DNA of 21,094 nucleotides from Thomasclavelia spiroformis (GCA_018369555.1 JAGZCC010000037.1:1-21094), one strand, 5' to 3'; counted from the stretch's first letter, positions 6,644 through 15,805 are shown. Translations and numbers: made by a program. Notes: generated by a model not told the origin, from the letters alone.

Positions 6644-7054
6644 ATGAAGCTTATTAGACAAGAATATGTAGATAAAGATTTACCAAAAGGTTGGAAACCT
6701 TATTATATTTATCAAATAGTTGTAAATAATCAGATGGTTGGAAAAGTAGTGTTACGTAAAGGAACACTTGAAGAGCGCTATTATGATGGTCATGTTGGTT
6801 ATAGTATTGATAAACAATATCGAGGACACAATTATGCTTATCAAGCAGTAATGTTATTAAAAAAAGAAGCGTTGTTGTTGGGGTTTGATAAGTTAATAAT
6901 AACATGTTCTCCGGATAATTTTGCATCTAAGAAAACAATTTTAAAATTACATGCTAAGTATTTACAAACTGTGATGATTCCAAAGGAATTAAGAAAAGAT
7001 TTTGATGAAGATGAAATTGAAAAAGAAGTATATTTATTAGAGTTAGGAAGGTAG
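6644..7054 (+). CDS. GNAT-family N-acetyltransferase (RimJ/RimL-like)
   Basis: This 136-aa single-domain GNAT has the acetyl-CoA segment GHVGYSIDKQYRGHNYAYQAV at about 49-69, in which YRGHNYA corresponds to the R/Q-x-x-G-x-A pyrophosphate loop. The later part (NFASKKTILKLHAKYLQTV) resembles the conserved RimJ/RimL asparagine-serine motif for small-molecule or protein N-acetylation. I chose ATG 6644, which has AAGGTGAT five bases upstream; an in-frame GTG at 6635 overlaps that SD. The stop is three bases before sbcD, so it is the first gene of the sbcDC-proS operon. No functional link to DNA repair is known to me. The substrate is unknown. Confidence 0.85.
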   Translation: MKLIRQEYVDKDLPKGWKPYYIYQIVVNNQMVGKVVLRKGTLEERYYDGHVGYSIDKQYRGHNYAYQAVMLLKKEALLLGFDKLIITCSPDNFASKKTILKLHAKYLQTVMIPKELRKDFDEDEIEKEVYLLELGR

Positions 7055-7057
7055 GAA

Positions 7058-8188
7058 ATGAGATTTTTACATATTAGTGATATACATTTAGGTAAATTAC
7101 TGTTTCAGCAGAATTTACTGGAAATACAAGTTGATTTATTGAATCAAATAATTGATTATTTAGTTGATAATGATATTGATGTTTTAATTATGGCTGGAGA
7201 TATTTATGATCGCAGTATACCTAGTAATGAAGCGATCGAGGCTTTAAATGATTTTTTATCTTCATTAATATTAAAGCATCATAAAAAAGTGTTGATGATT
7301 GCTGGAAATCATGATAGTGCTACAAGGTTATCTTTTGCAAGTGGATTATTAAAGCACAAAGGATTATATATCGAAGCTTTTGTTCAAGAAAAAATGAAAC
7401 CAATTGTAATTGATGGAGTTAATTTTTATTTATTACCATTTTTTAAACCTTCATATCTTCGTTATTTATATAATGATGAAAGCATTGTTACTTATCAAGA
7501 TGCATTTACAGCTTATATGAAAAGACAAACAATCAATCCTGATGAAACCAATGTCTTAATTACGCATCAATTTATTGCTGGTAATAAAGAGGTTATAAAA
7601 AGTGAAAGTGAAGTTATATTGAGTGTGGGTGGTAGTGAAGTTATTGATGTTTCGTTAGTTAAGCAATTTGATTATGTTGCTTTAGGTCATATCCATGCAC
7701 CGCAACAAATTTCTTATAAAACCATTCGATATAGTGGTAGTTTAATGCGCTATTCTTTTGATGAAGTTAAACAAAAGAAGAGTATTGTTGATGTTTCAAT
7801 AGCTAATAAAAAAGTAACTTATCAATTAGTTGAGTTGAAACCAAAACAAGATTTAATAAAAATAACAGGATATTTTAATGAGGTAATGAATTATGATAAT
7901 AATCATAATGACTTTATTGCAATAGAATTGTTAGATACAAAAATTGTACCTAACGCTATCGATTATTTAAGAAAAAAATATGAAAATGTCTTACAAATAA
8001 CATATCCCAATTTAATTTCAAAACAACTTACAAATAATACTAAAGCTGATATTGGCTTTGAAAAACTTTCCTCACTTGAATTATTTGAACAATTTTATGA
8101 AAAAATTAAAGGCAGTAAACTTGATAAAGACGCTAAAGCACTAGTTACAGAAATATTAAAGGAGGAACATGATAGTGATACCAAATAG
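7058..8188 (+). CDS. sbcD: Exonuclease SbcD (Mre11-like nuclease subunit)
   Basis: SbcD is the Mn-dependent nuclease of the SbcCD (Mre11-Rad50-type) complex, which opens hairpins and processes blocked DNA ends. The 376-aa protein carries all calcineurin-type phosphoesterase motifs: Asp8 and His10 (SDIHLG), Asp48 (GDIYDR), Asn84-His85-Asp86 (GNHDS), His170 (LITHQF) and His211/His213 (LGHIHAP). The C-terminal 100 residues form the SbcC-contacting cap region. It starts three bases after the preceding acetyltransferase gene, with an AGGAAGG SD, and its last 20 bases overlap sbcC, typical of this pair. Confidence 0.95.
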   Translation: MRFLHISDIHLGKLLFQQNLLEIQVDLLNQIIDYLVDNDIDVLIMAGDIYDRSIPSNEAIEALNDFLSSLILKHHKKVLMIAGNHDSATRLSFASGLLKHKGLYIEAFVQEKMKPIVIDGVNFYLLPFFKPSYLRYLYNDESIVTYQDAFTAYMKRQTINPDETNVLITHQFIAGNKEVIKSESEVILSVGGSEVIDVSLVKQFDYVALGHIHAPQQISYKTIRYSGSLMRYSFDEVKQKKSIVDVSIANKKVTYQLVELKPKQDLIKITGYFNEVMNYDNNHNDFIAIELLDTKIVPNAIDYLRKKYENVLQITYPNLISKQLTNNTKADIGFEKLSSLELFEQFYEKIKGSKLDKDAKALVTEILKEEHDSDTK

Positions 8189-11100
8189 TCTGATAATGTC
8201 AGCTTTTGGTCCTTATCAAAATATTGTAGAAATTAATTTTGATATATTTAAACAAGATGGTTTATTTTTGATTACAGGACCAACTGGTGCAGGTAAAACG
8301 ATGATTTTTGATGCAATTACATTTGCTTTGTATGGTGTTTCTAGTGGAAGTGAACGTAGTGCTGAGCAATTTAGATGTAATAGTGCTAAAAATGATGTTG
8401 CAACGTATGTGGTTTTAGATTTTACTTTGCATAATCAACGCTATGTGATTAAACGTTCACCAAAATATACTTTAGAAGGAAGAAAAACCCCTAAAATGCC
8501 TACAGCATTACTAACACTACCTAATGGTAAAATTATTGATGGTATAAAAGAAGTAAATGCAAAAGTAAAGGAACTTTTGGGGATTGATGAAAAACAATTT
8601 AAACAAATTGCAATGATTGCTCAAGGTAAATTTACAGAGTTGATTTACGCTGGCAGTGATGAGCGAGAAAAGGTGTTAAGAAATTTATTTAAAACTGATA
8701 ATCTGGTTTATTTAGAAGAACAATTGAAAGATAAAGTAAGAGAATATCGTAATAAATATGATGTATTATTTAGGCAACGTGAATTATTGAAAGAAAATTT
8801 AGATGTTGAAGATGATAATTATCATGATTATTTAAAGGAATTTGAAAAGAAATTAGATGATGATGAAAAAAGTTATCAAAAACAGTTTGAAAAATACACA
8901 CAAAAAAATCAAGTATTAAATATTACAATTTTAAATAATCAAAGACTTAATAAACTTGATAATTTAAAAACAAAGTTAAATAATTATTTAGATAATGAAA
9001 GTTATTATCAAGAATTAAAAGAAAATATTGCCTTGTTAAAAAAGGCAATGAGTTTACAAACAGATTATCAAAATACAGTACATTGCAAATTAAAACTTGA
9101 TAAATTATCAAAAGATTATCAAACTACAAAAGCTACAAAAGAAAAAACCAAAGAAAAATTACATGATAAAGAAAAAGAATATCAAAAAAAATCTACTTAT
9201 CAAAATAAAAAATCTAAATTACAGTTAGAGCTACAAAAAAACAAAGAATTAAAACAAAAATACCAAGAATATCAAAAAGATATTTCAAAACAAACTTCAA
9301 TAAACAAACAAATTAACATTATTAAAAGCAAGTTAGTTGGTTTAGAAGATAAGCAAAAAAAATATCAAAAAATTATTGAAGGTGATAATGATAGTGTTTC
9401 TAAATTAGACAAATTGAAAAGTGATTATAAATTAGTTGATAAAGAATATCAAAAACTTCATCAATATAAATTACAAGTACATCAATTAAGTGAAGATTAT
9501 GATAAGTTATTATTTGCTGAAGAGGAAAATTATGATTTGCAAGATGAATATCAAAGAATAGAAAGTATTTATATGGAAGAAAAAGTAAAATATGATACTC
9601 TTGAAAATCGTTTTCGTTTAAGTCAGGCAGGAATCTTAGCTAGTCAATTGAAAAAAAACCAGCCTTGTCCTGTGTGTGGCTCGTTGAATCACCCTCATTT
9701 AGCTGATTTTAATGAAGGGATTGTTTATCAAGAGGATTTAAAAAATGCTAAAAAGGCATTTGATAAATGTATTGAACGTAGAAATGATCTGTATAATACA
9801 TTGATGTTAAAAAAACAAGAAATTGCTTTGCTTCAAAATAAATTAAATAGTGATTCTAAGCGTTTAGGAATTGAAGCAGAGTTGGATAAGGAAGTTTTTA
9901 TTAAGGTACTTGGAAGTGTTAATATAGAAGAAAAAAGCTTGTTTGATAGGGCAAAAGAGCTAAATGATGAAATTATTTATTTGAATAAATTAAAGGTTAG
10001 TTTAGATAATCATCGTAATGATTTGAAAATAATTGAAAATCAGATAAGTGATGCTGTTGAGCAGATGGATCTTTATAAGGCTTCTTTGAATCAGGTTGTT
10101 GGTAAAATTGAATCTTTGGCTTATTTAAAAGAATTAAGTGATGATAAGATTAATAAAATGATCAGTGATAATGAAAAAGAAATTATTGATTTAGATTTAT
10201 TAATTGATCGTCTTGAAGATGATTATCGAAGTTTGAATGATAAGTTTATTCAATTAGAAACAAATACGCAGTTGATTAATAAACAGTTAAGTGATGAAAA
10301 TATTAATTATCAAAAATTAATAACTATTTATAAAAATAAACTTAATAAATTGTTTGATAGTGAAGAAATATTTGTTACTTTATCATTGCAATTGGATACA
10401 TTGATTGATAAAGAAAAAGAATATAATGATTATTTGATTGGTAAAGAGACATTACAAAATCAAATTAAAGAATTAGAAGAAGAGTTAAAAGATATAAAAT
10501 ATATTGATATTACGCAAATGGAAAAAGATAATGATTGTTTAAAAGAGCAGTTGAATAAATTGCAAATTGATTTAAATAAACAAAAAGCAAAATTAATTAC
10601 GTTGCGTAATACGATTGGAAATATTATAAATATCGATAAACAATTAAATGATAGCTATGATATTTATCAACAGTATTTAGATTTAAGTGAAATAACATCA
10701 GGAAAAAATGAGTATCGAATTTCATTTGAACGATATGTTTTAGCTGCTTATTTTGAAAATATTTTAACTTATGCTAATATCTTATTAAATCGAATGTCTC
10801 AAGGAAGGTATCAATTATATCGACGTGATAATCGTTCTAAAGGAGCAAGTAAACAAGGCTTGGAATTAGATGTTTTAGATTTAGAAAATGGAATGCTTAG
10901 AGATGTTAAAACGTTATCTGGAGGAGAATCGTTTAAAGCTGCGCTGTCTTTAGCTTTAGGTTTGTCTAAAATGATTCAAAGTTTTGCAGGAGGAATTGAG
11001 TTAAATACATTATTTATTGATGAAGGATTTGGTTCTTTGGATAGTCAATCATTAGATCAAGCAATTGATTGTTTGATTGATTTACAGCAAGATGGAAAAT

Positions 11101-11201
11101 TAATTGGCATAATTTCTCATGTTAGTGAATTAAAAGAAAGAATCGATCATAAAATTATTCTTTCTAGAGTGAATAAAGAAACATATATTTCTATTGAATA
11201 A
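8169..11201 (+). CDS. sbcC: Exonuclease SbcC (Rad50-like ATPase subunit)
   Basis: SbcC is the SMC-like ATPase arm of SbcCD. The 1010-aa protein has Walker A GPTGAGKT at 37-44, then two long coiled-coil arms (about 180-490 and 510-840). These meet at a zinc hook CPVC (Cys500, Cys503) in CPVCGSLNHPH, which dimerises the complex through a shared zinc. The C-terminal lobe carries the signature LSGGE (916-920) and Walker B TLFIDEG (947-953). The hook lies almost exactly mid-protein, as expected. The start has a near-perfect AAAGGAGG six bases upstream, inside sbcD. The coiled coil is very rich in K, Q, N, D and Y, reflecting low GC. Confidence 0.95.
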   Translation: MIVIPNSLIMSAFGPYQNIVEINFDIFKQDGLFLITGPTGAGKTMIFDAITFALYGVSSGSERSAEQFRCNSAKNDVATYVVLDFTLHNQRYVIKRSPKYTLEGRKTPKMPTALLTLPNGKIIDGIKEVNAKVKELLGIDEKQFKQIAMIAQGKFTELIYAGSDEREKVLRNLFKTDNLVYLEEQLKDKVREYRNKYDVLFRQRELLKENLDVEDDNYHDYLKEFEKKLDDDEKSYQKQFEKYTQKNQVLNITILNNQRLNKLDNLKTKLNNYLDNESYYQELKENIALLKKAMSLQTDYQNTVHCKLKLDKLSKDYQTTKATKEKTKEKLHDKEKEYQKKSTYQNKKSKLQLELQKNKELKQKYQEYQKDISKQTSINKQINIIKSKLVGLEDKQKKYQKIIEGDNDSVSKLDKLKSDYKLVDKEYQKLHQYKLQVHQLSEDYDKLLFAEEENYDLQDEYQRIESIYMEEKVKYDTLENRFRLSQAGILASQLKKNQPCPVCGSLNHPHLADFNEGIVYQEDLKNAKKAFDKCIERRNDLYNTLMLKKQEIALLQNKLNSDSKRLGIEAELDKEVFIKVLGSVNIEEKSLFDRAKELNDEIIYLNKLKVSLDNHRNDLKIIENQISDAVEQMDLYKASLNQVVGKIESLAYLKELSDDKINKMISDNEKEIIDLDLLIDRLEDDYRSLNDKFIQLETNTQLINKQLSDENINYQKLITIYKNKLNKLFDSEEIFVTLSLQLDTLIDKEKEYNDYLIGKETLQNQIKELEEELKDIKYIDITQMEKDNDCLKEQLNKLQIDLNKQKAKLITLRNTIGNIINIDKQLNDSYDIYQQYLDLSEITSGKNEYRISFERYVLAAYFENILTYANILLNRMSQGRYQLYRRDNRSKGASKQGLELDVLDLENGMLRDVKTLSGGESFKAALSLALGLSKMIQSFAGGIELNTLFIDEGFGSLDSQSLDQAIDCLIDLQQDGKLIGIISHVSELKERIDHKIILSRVNKETYISIE

Positions 11202-11254
11202 TGTGGATATAAATAGTAAAATAAACGATGACTATAAGGAGATGAGGAGAAATA

Positions 11255-12694
11255 ATGGCAAATAATAAGAAAAATGATGCAATATGTGCAATGGAAGATG
11301 ATTTTGCACAATGGTATACCGATGTATGTAAAAAAGCTGAATTAATGGATTATAGTAGTATAAAGGGCTTTATTATATATCGACCATACAGTTATGCAAT
11401 GTGGGAAGCAATACAACAATATATGGATAAACGTTTTAAAGAAACAGGTCATGAAAATGTTTATATGCCAATGCTTATTCCCCAATCATTATTACAAAAA
11501 GAATCTGATCATGTTGAAGGATTTGCACCTGAATGTGCAGTTGTAACTAAAGGTGGTATGGATAATTTAGAAGAAAATTTAATTATTCGTCCAACTTCAG
11601 AAACTTTATTTTGTGAACATTATGCAAAAATTGTAAATTCATACCGTGATTTACCAAAATTATATAATCAATGGTGTTCAGTTGTTCGTTGGGAAAAGAC
11701 AACACGTCCTTTTTTAAGAGGTTCAGAGTTTTTATGGCAAGAAGGACATACTATCCATGCAACTAAAGAAGAAGCATATCATGAAACTTTACAAATGTTA
11801 AAAATTTATGAAGAAACAGCAAAGGATTTACTTGCTATTCCAATGATTACTGGTCGAAAAACAGAACGTGAAAAATTTGCAGGTGCTGAAGCTACATATA
11901 CTATTGAAGCTTTAATGCACGATGGAAAAGCGCTACAATCAGGAACTACTCATTATTTTGGACAAGGTTTTGCTAAAGCATTTGATATGAAATTTTTGTC
12001 AAAAGAAAATAAATTAGAGTATGTATATCAAACTTCATGGGGAGTATCAACACGTTTATTAGGTGCAATTATTATGGTGCATGGGGACAATAATGGTTTA
12101 GTTTTACCACCTCGTGTAGCACCGATTCAGGTAATGATTATCCCTATTCAACAGCAAAAAGAAGGTGTGTTAGATAAAGCTTATGAATTAGAGCAAAGAT
12201 TGAAAGCTGCTGGAATTAGAGTTAAAGTTGATGCTAGTGATAAAACACCAGGATGGAAATTTTCTGATGCTGAAATGAGAGGAATACCGCTAAGACTTGA
12301 AATTGGACCTAAGGATATTGCTAATGATGTTTGTGTTCTAGCAAAAAGAAATGATGGAATCAAAGCTGTTTATTCTTTAGATGGAAATCTTGAACATACA
12401 ATTAAACAGTTATTAGATACAATTCATGATGAAATGTATCTAAAAGCTTTGAAACATCGTGATGAAAATATCCGCCAAGCTAATAATTATGATGAATTTA
12501 AAGAAATTCTTGAAACTAAAGGTGGATATATTAAAATGATGTGGTGTGGCGGTGAAGAGTGTGAAGTTACAATTAAAGAAGAAACTGGAGCTACAAGTCG
12601 TTGTATTAAAGAAGATGAAGAAGCATTTGGAGATGTTTGTCCAATTTGTGGACGTCCTGCAAAAAAGGTTGTTTATTTTGCTAAAGCATATTAA
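11255..12694 (+). CDS. proS: Prolyl-tRNA synthetase, archaeal/eukaryal type (type 3)
   Basis: ProRS charges tRNA-Pro with proline in the cytoplasm. The 479-aa protein is the short form without the bacterial editing (INS) domain. Class II motif 2 region is VVRWEKTTRPFLRGSEFLWQEGH (split here as TRPFLRGSEFLWQ), motif 3 lies around GDNNGLVLPPRVAP, followed by the anticodon-binding domain (about 275-390). The C-terminal zinc domain has Cys431, Cys436, Cys462 and Cys465, the 5- and 3-residue spacing known for this type, and the protein ends in the typical YFAKAY. AAGGAG and GAGGAG precede the ATG. It is the last gene of the acetyltransferase-sbcDC unit, 53 nt after sbcC; that gap is too short for a T-box leader. 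Confidence 0.95.
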   Translation: MANNKKNDAICAMEDDFAQWYTDVCKKAELMDYSSIKGFIIYRPYSYAMWEAIQQYMDKRFKETGHENVYMPMLIPQSLLQKESDHVEGFAPECAVVTKGGMDNLEENLIIRPTSETLFCEHYAKIVNSYRDLPKLYNQWCSVVRWEKTTRPFLRGSEFLWQEGHTIHATKEEAYHETLQMLKIYEETAKDLLAIPMITGRKTEREKFAGAEATYTIEALMHDGKALQSGTTHYFGQGFAKAFDMKFLSKENKLEYVYQTSWGVSTRLLGAIIMVHGDNNGLVLPPRVAPIQVMIIPIQQQKEGVLDKAYELEQRLKAAGIRVKVDASDKTPGWKFSDAEMRGIPLRLEIGPKDIANDVCVLAKRNDGIKAVYSLDGNLEHTIKQLLDTIHDEMYLKALKHRDENIRQANNYDEFKEILETKGGYIKMMWCGGEECEVTIKEETGATSRCIKEDEEAFGDVCPICGRPAKKVVYFAKAY

Positions 12695-12698
12695 TTTT

Positions 12699-12732
12699 AA
12701 AGACAGTCTAGATTTTAATCTAGACTGTCTTT
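12699..12732 (+). terminator. Terminator after proS
   Basis: AAAGACAGTCTAGATT (12699-12714) and AATCTAGACTGTCTTT (12717-12732) form a perfect 16-bp inverted repeat, in practice about a 15-bp stem with a four-base loop. The T tract is short (CTTTATT), but the stem is the strongest in the window. Confidence 0.75.
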
Positions 12733-12742
12733 ATTGATAGAT

Positions 12743-12780
12743 AATAATTGTTATATAGAGAAAAGATTAGAACAATTATT
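12743..12780. repeat. 10-bp inverted repeat upstream of the MATE gene
   Basis: AATAATTGTT (12743-12752) and AACAATTATT (12771-12780) are exact inverted copies separated by 18 bp. The position between the proS terminator and the MATE gene would suit an operator. There is no adjacent regulator gene, so this is tentative. Confidence 0.35.
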
Positions 12781-12797
12781 AAGTAAATTTAAGCTTT

Positions 12798-12822
12798 GCA
12801 AATAATAAAAGTATTACTTTGC
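12798..12822. repeat. Imperfect palindrome upstream of the MATE gene
   Basis: GCAAATAATA (12798-12807) pairs with TATTA-C-TTTGC (12812-12822) with one bulged C, around AAAG. It is about 55 bp upstream of the MATE start and includes the smaller palindrome AAAGTATTACTTT (12808-12820). It looks like a repressor site or a small RNA hairpin in the leader. Confidence 0.4.
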
Positions 12823-12876
12823 TGGTTGAAAATAAGTAATTAGAATTAAAAATAATTTTAAAGAGGGGGAATGAAG

Positions 12877-14229
12877 ATGAATGATGAACAAATGGGAAGT
12901 AAAAATATATTACCGTTATTAATAGAATTTAGTGTGCCAGCAATTATTGGGATGCTTGTAAATGCAATATATAATGTAGTAGATAGAATGTTTATTGGTA
13001 ATGCTCCTAACTTGGGGGCAATTGGAATAGCAGGAATAACAATTAGTTATCCAATTACGTTAATATTAATGGCTATCTCACTAATGGTTGGAGTAGGAGG
13101 CTCGACACGCTTTAGTATTTCACTTGGAATGAAGAAGAAAGATCATGCGGCGATTTATCAAGGAAATGCAATAATGCTTACTATTATTTTTGGGATTATT
13201 TTTACAATATTAGGAAATATATTTATTAATCCGGTTTTAGAAATTTTAGGTTCAAGTAACGAGGTATTGCCGTATGCTAATGATTATTTATCGATTATTT
13301 TATATGGAGCTGTTTTTCAGTGTATTGCAATTTGTGGAAATAATTTTTCTAGAGCTCAGGGGAATCCTAAAAATGCAATGATATCTCAATTAATTGGTGC
13401 TGGTTTTAATATTTTATTTGACTATATTTTGATTATGAAAATGCATATGGGAATGCAAGGAGCAGCAATTGCAACTGTTGGAGGACAATTTTTGAGTATG
13501 ATTTGGCAGCTTTGCTATTTGTGTTCTAACCGTTCATTAATCAAGTTAGATTTAAAACATTTGAAATTGAAGGTGCAGTATTCAATTGATATTATTAAAA
13601 CAGGGATACCGGCTTTTTTAATGCAGATGGCTAATAGTATTTTGAATTTTATTTTAAATAGTAACTTAGGTAAATATGGTGGAGATGTTGCAATATCAAC
13701 AGTAGGAATTATTACAAGTTTTCAAACGATTTGTCAAATGCCATTAATTGGCTTAATGCAAGGACAGCAGCCACTAATTAGTTATAATTATGGTGCAAAT
13801 AAGCCTAGTCGAGTTATTGAAACTTTAAAGTATGCAATAATTGGGGGAACAATTATTTCATTGGCAGGATTTTTAGCTGTACAGTTATTACCTGATATAA
13901 TTATTAGAATGTTTAATAATGAAGCTGAGGTAATTGCTTTAGGGACTAAAGCAATTATGATTTGGTTTGCTTGTTTACCGGTATTAGGGATCCAAATTAT
14001 GGCAGCTAATTATTTTCAGTGTATCGGAAAAATAAAAGTAGCTAGTATTTTGAATTTATTACGTCAAATAATTATTTTAATTCCTGTAATGTTGTTATTA
14101 TCTTCTTTAATAGGGTTAGATGGGATATTTATTGCTGTACCAATTGCAGATTTTAGTGCATTTGTAATTACAGTTATTTTGTTTATTCAATCGTTAAAAA
14201 AGAATTTTAAATATAAAAAAAATCAGTGA
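12877..14229 (+). CDS. MATE-family multidrug/metabolite exporter
   Basis: MATE proteins export cationic drugs or metabolites in exchange for Na+ or H+ across the cytoplasmic membrane. The roughly 450-aa protein has about 12 hydrophobic helices in two similar halves. The N-terminal pattern LPLLIEFSVPAIIGMLVNAIYNVVDRMFIG region and the later GLMQGQQPLISYNYGA segment are conserved family features. ATG 12877 is preferred because GGGGG ends seven bases upstream, the same spacing as before two other genes here; an in-frame ATG at 12871 lies two bases after that run. Two inverted repeats lie in the leader and may bind a regulator. The stop codon lies in the left arm of a terminator shared with the convergent cyclophilin gene. 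Substrate is unknown. Confidence 0.9.
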   Translation: MNDEQMGSKNILPLLIEFSVPAIIGMLVNAIYNVVDRMFIGNAPNLGAIGIAGITISYPITLILMAISLMVGVGGSTRFSISLGMKKKDHAAIYQGNAIMLTIIFGIIFTILGNIFINPVLEILGSSNEVLPYANDYLSIILYGAVFQCIAICGNNFSRAQGNPKNAMISQLIGAGFNILFDYILIMKMHMGMQGAAIATVGGQFLSMIWQLCYLCSNRSLIKLDLKHLKLKVQYSIDIIKTGIPAFLMQMANSILNFILNSNLGKYGGDVAISTVGIITSFQTICQMPLIGLMQGQQPLISYNYGANKPSRVIETLKYAIIGGTIISLAGFLAVQLLPDIIIRMFNNEAEVIALGTKAIMIWFACLPVLGIQIMAANYFQCIGKIKVASILNLLRQIIILIPVMLLLSSLIGLDGIFIAVPIADFSAFVITVILFIQSLKKNFKYKKNQ

Positions 14230-14247
14230 CAAAGTCATTGATTTTTT
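14217..14247. terminator. Bidirectional terminator between the MATE and cyclophilin genes
   Basis: AAAAAATCAGTGAC (14217-14230) pairs with GTCATTGATTTTTT (14234-14247) with one G-T wobble and an AAA loop. A and T runs flank both arms, so it should work in both directions. It contains the MATE stop (14227-14229) and touches the cyclophilin stop (14246-14248). Confidence 0.85.
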
Positions 14248-14845
14248 AATCTATTATTTTAATTGAATTAATTACAGGTTGGTTTTGTGCTTCAACTGTA
14301 CCGTTATTATCAGTTACAGGAACACTTGTAGCAATTTTATCAACAACATCCATTCCTTCATATACATAACCAAACGCTGCATATTGACCGTCTAATGAAG
14401 CATTAGTTTCATGCATGATGAAAAATTGTGAACTTGCACTATCATAATCTTGTGAACGAGCCATAGAGATAGCTCCACGAGTATGTTTTAAAACATTGTT
14501 AACACCATTTTCACTGAATTCACCTTTAATTGTTTTATCAGATCCACCAGTACCGTTTCCTTCAGGGTCACCACCTTGAATCATAAAACCATCAATAATT
14601 CGATGGAATGTTAAACCATCATAGAAACCATCTTTAGCAAGTTTAACAAAATTAGTAACAGTAATTGGGGCTTCATCAGCATTTAATTCTACTTTAATTA
14701 CACCGTAATCTTTAACATCGATTACTGCATGATGATTCCCGCTTAATAAATCTTCATTTTCATTACTTGAGCTATCATCACTACCGCATCCCACTAAACT
14801 AATAGCTAGAAGCATAACCATCCCAAATTTAAATAATTTTTTCAT
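14246..14845 (-). CDS. Peptidyl-prolyl cis-trans isomerase, cyclophilin-type lipoprotein
   Basis: This secreted folding catalyst interconverts proline cis and trans peptide bonds and is anchored on the outer face of the membrane. The 199-aa precursor has a lipoprotein signal peptide (MKKLF followed by a hydrophobic stretch) with lipobox LVGC, Cys20 being the lipidated residue. A Ser/Asp/Asn-rich linker (21-36) is followed by the cyclophilin domain (about 38-199). Catalytic features include Phe80-His81-Arg82, Gln90 in IQGGD, MAR at 129-131, SSQFF at 138-142 and LDGQYAAFG at 151-159, with Tyr where human CypA has the cyclosporin-contacting Trp. AAGGAG precedes the ATG. It may help exported proteins fold; clients are unknown. 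Confidence 0.93.
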   Translation of the reverse strand: MKKLFKFGMVMLLAISLVGCGSDDSSSNENEDLLSGNHHAVIDVKDYGVIKVELNADEAPITVTNFVKLAKDGFYDGLTFHRIIDGFMIQGGDPEGNGTGGSDKTIKGEFSENGVNNVLKHTRGAISMARSQDYDSASSQFFIMHETNASLDGQYAAFGYVYEGMDVVDKIATSVPVTDNNGTVEAQNQPVINSIKIID

Positions 14846-14877
14846 AGTTTCTCCTTTTCTTTTTCTCTGTATATATT

Positions 14878-14907
14878 ATTATACAAAAAAATAATATTAC
14901 TTGTCCA
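14878..14907 (-). promoter_or_regulatory. Promoter of the cyclophilin lipoprotein gene
   Basis: On the minus strand TGGACA (14907-14902) and a perfect TATAAT (14883-14878) are 18 bp apart. Transcription from about 14871 gives a leader of about 25 nt with the AAGGAG. Confidence 0.7.
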
Positions 14908-14924
14908 TATAAAAATAATTAAAA

Positions 14925-14955
14925 CTGACATGATTAAATAATAAAAAAATATGAT
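14925..14955 (+). promoter_or_regulatory. Likely promoter of the pyridoxal kinase gene
   Basis: CTGACA (14925-14930) and TATGAT (14950-14955) are each one base from consensus but 19 bp apart, longer than ideal. It places the start of transcription near 14962, downstream of an in-frame ATG at 14951, which argues against that ATG as the start codon. Confidence 0.4.
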
Positions 14956-14986
14956 AAAATATATGACAATGAAAGAAGAGGTTTTT

Positions 14987-15805
14987 ATGAGACAGAAAAG
15001 GATTGCTTTAATTAACGATATAACGGGTTATAGTCGCTGTTCAATTGCAGCCCAACTACCAATTATTTCAGCGATGACAATAGAATGTGTCTTGATTCCT
15101 ACGGCGATTTTATCAATTAATACGTATCATCCTAATTATTTTTTTGATGATTATACAAATAAGATGGATGACTATATTGAAACATATAAAAAGATTAATT
15201 TAGAGATAGATGGAATTGTAACTGGTTTTTTAGGATCAAGTAAACAAATAGAAATAGTAATTGATTTTATCAAAATATTTAAACGAGAAGATACATTTGT
15301 ATTAATTGACCCTGTAATGGGTGATCATGGAAAATTATATAAAACTTATACTCCTCAAATGAAAGCTAAAATGTGTGAATTGATTCCGTATGCAACAATT
15401 TTAACGCCAAATCTTACAGAATTATACGCTCTTTTAGATGTTGAATATCCTAATGAAATTCCTAGCTATGATGAGTTAGAAAAAATGTGTGCATGTTTAG
15501 TGGATAAAGGGGCAAAGATGATTGTTGTAACAGGAATAAATGTTGAAAATAAATTGATTAATTTTGTTTATGAAAAAGGTGAAAGCTATCGTATTGTTGA
15601 AGTGGAAAAAATTGGAGATGAACGTAGTGGTACAGGTGATGTTATTAGTGGCGTTATTGCGGGAAAATATTTATTAGAAAAGGATTTTTATAAAAGTGTA
15701 AAGGCGGCTACTGATTTTGCGTCAAAGTGTATTAAATATAGTCAAGATCTTGGTGTTGATAATCATTTGGGGTTGTGTTTTGAACCATTTTTAAAAGAGT
15801 TGTAA
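14987..15805 (+). CDS. Pyridoxal/pyridoxamine kinase (PdxK/PdxY-like)
   Basis: This kinase phosphorylates B6 vitamers using ATP, in the salvage route to pyridoxal phosphate. The 272-aa ribokinase-fold protein has the DPVMGDHGKLY motif (from Asp108), TPNLTEL after it, and the GTGD active-site motif (215-218) with Asp218 as catalytic base and anion hole. The N-terminus RIALINDITGYSRCS is the usual first strand and B6-binding loop of this subfamily. ATG 14987 is chosen because GAAGAGG lies five bases upstream; an in-frame ATG at 14951 would add 12 residues but has no SD and lies in the promoter. A radical SAM gene follows after 13 nt. Confidence 0.88.
   Translation: MRQKRIALINDITGYSRCSIAAQLPIISAMTIECVLIPTAILSINTYHPNYFFDDYTNKMDDYIETYKKINLEIDGIVTGFLGSSKQIEIVIDFIKIFKREDTFVLIDPVMGDHGKLYKTYTPQMKAKMCELIPYATILTPNLTELYALLDVEYPNEIPSYDELEKMCACLVDKGAKMIVVTGINVENKLINFVYEKGESYRIVEVEKIGDERSGTGDVISGVIAGKYLLEKDFYKSVKAATDFASKCIKYSQDLGVDNHLGLCFEPFLKEL

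Noticed and set aside
11202..11254. T-box leader for proS
   Set aside because: Only 53 nt separate sbcC and proS, with no stem I, specifier loop or terminator/antiterminator pair.
12546..12737. A 63-codon frame overlapping the end of proS
   Set aside because: Low-complexity Lys/Leu-rich translation in another frame of proS that runs through the proS terminator; no SD.
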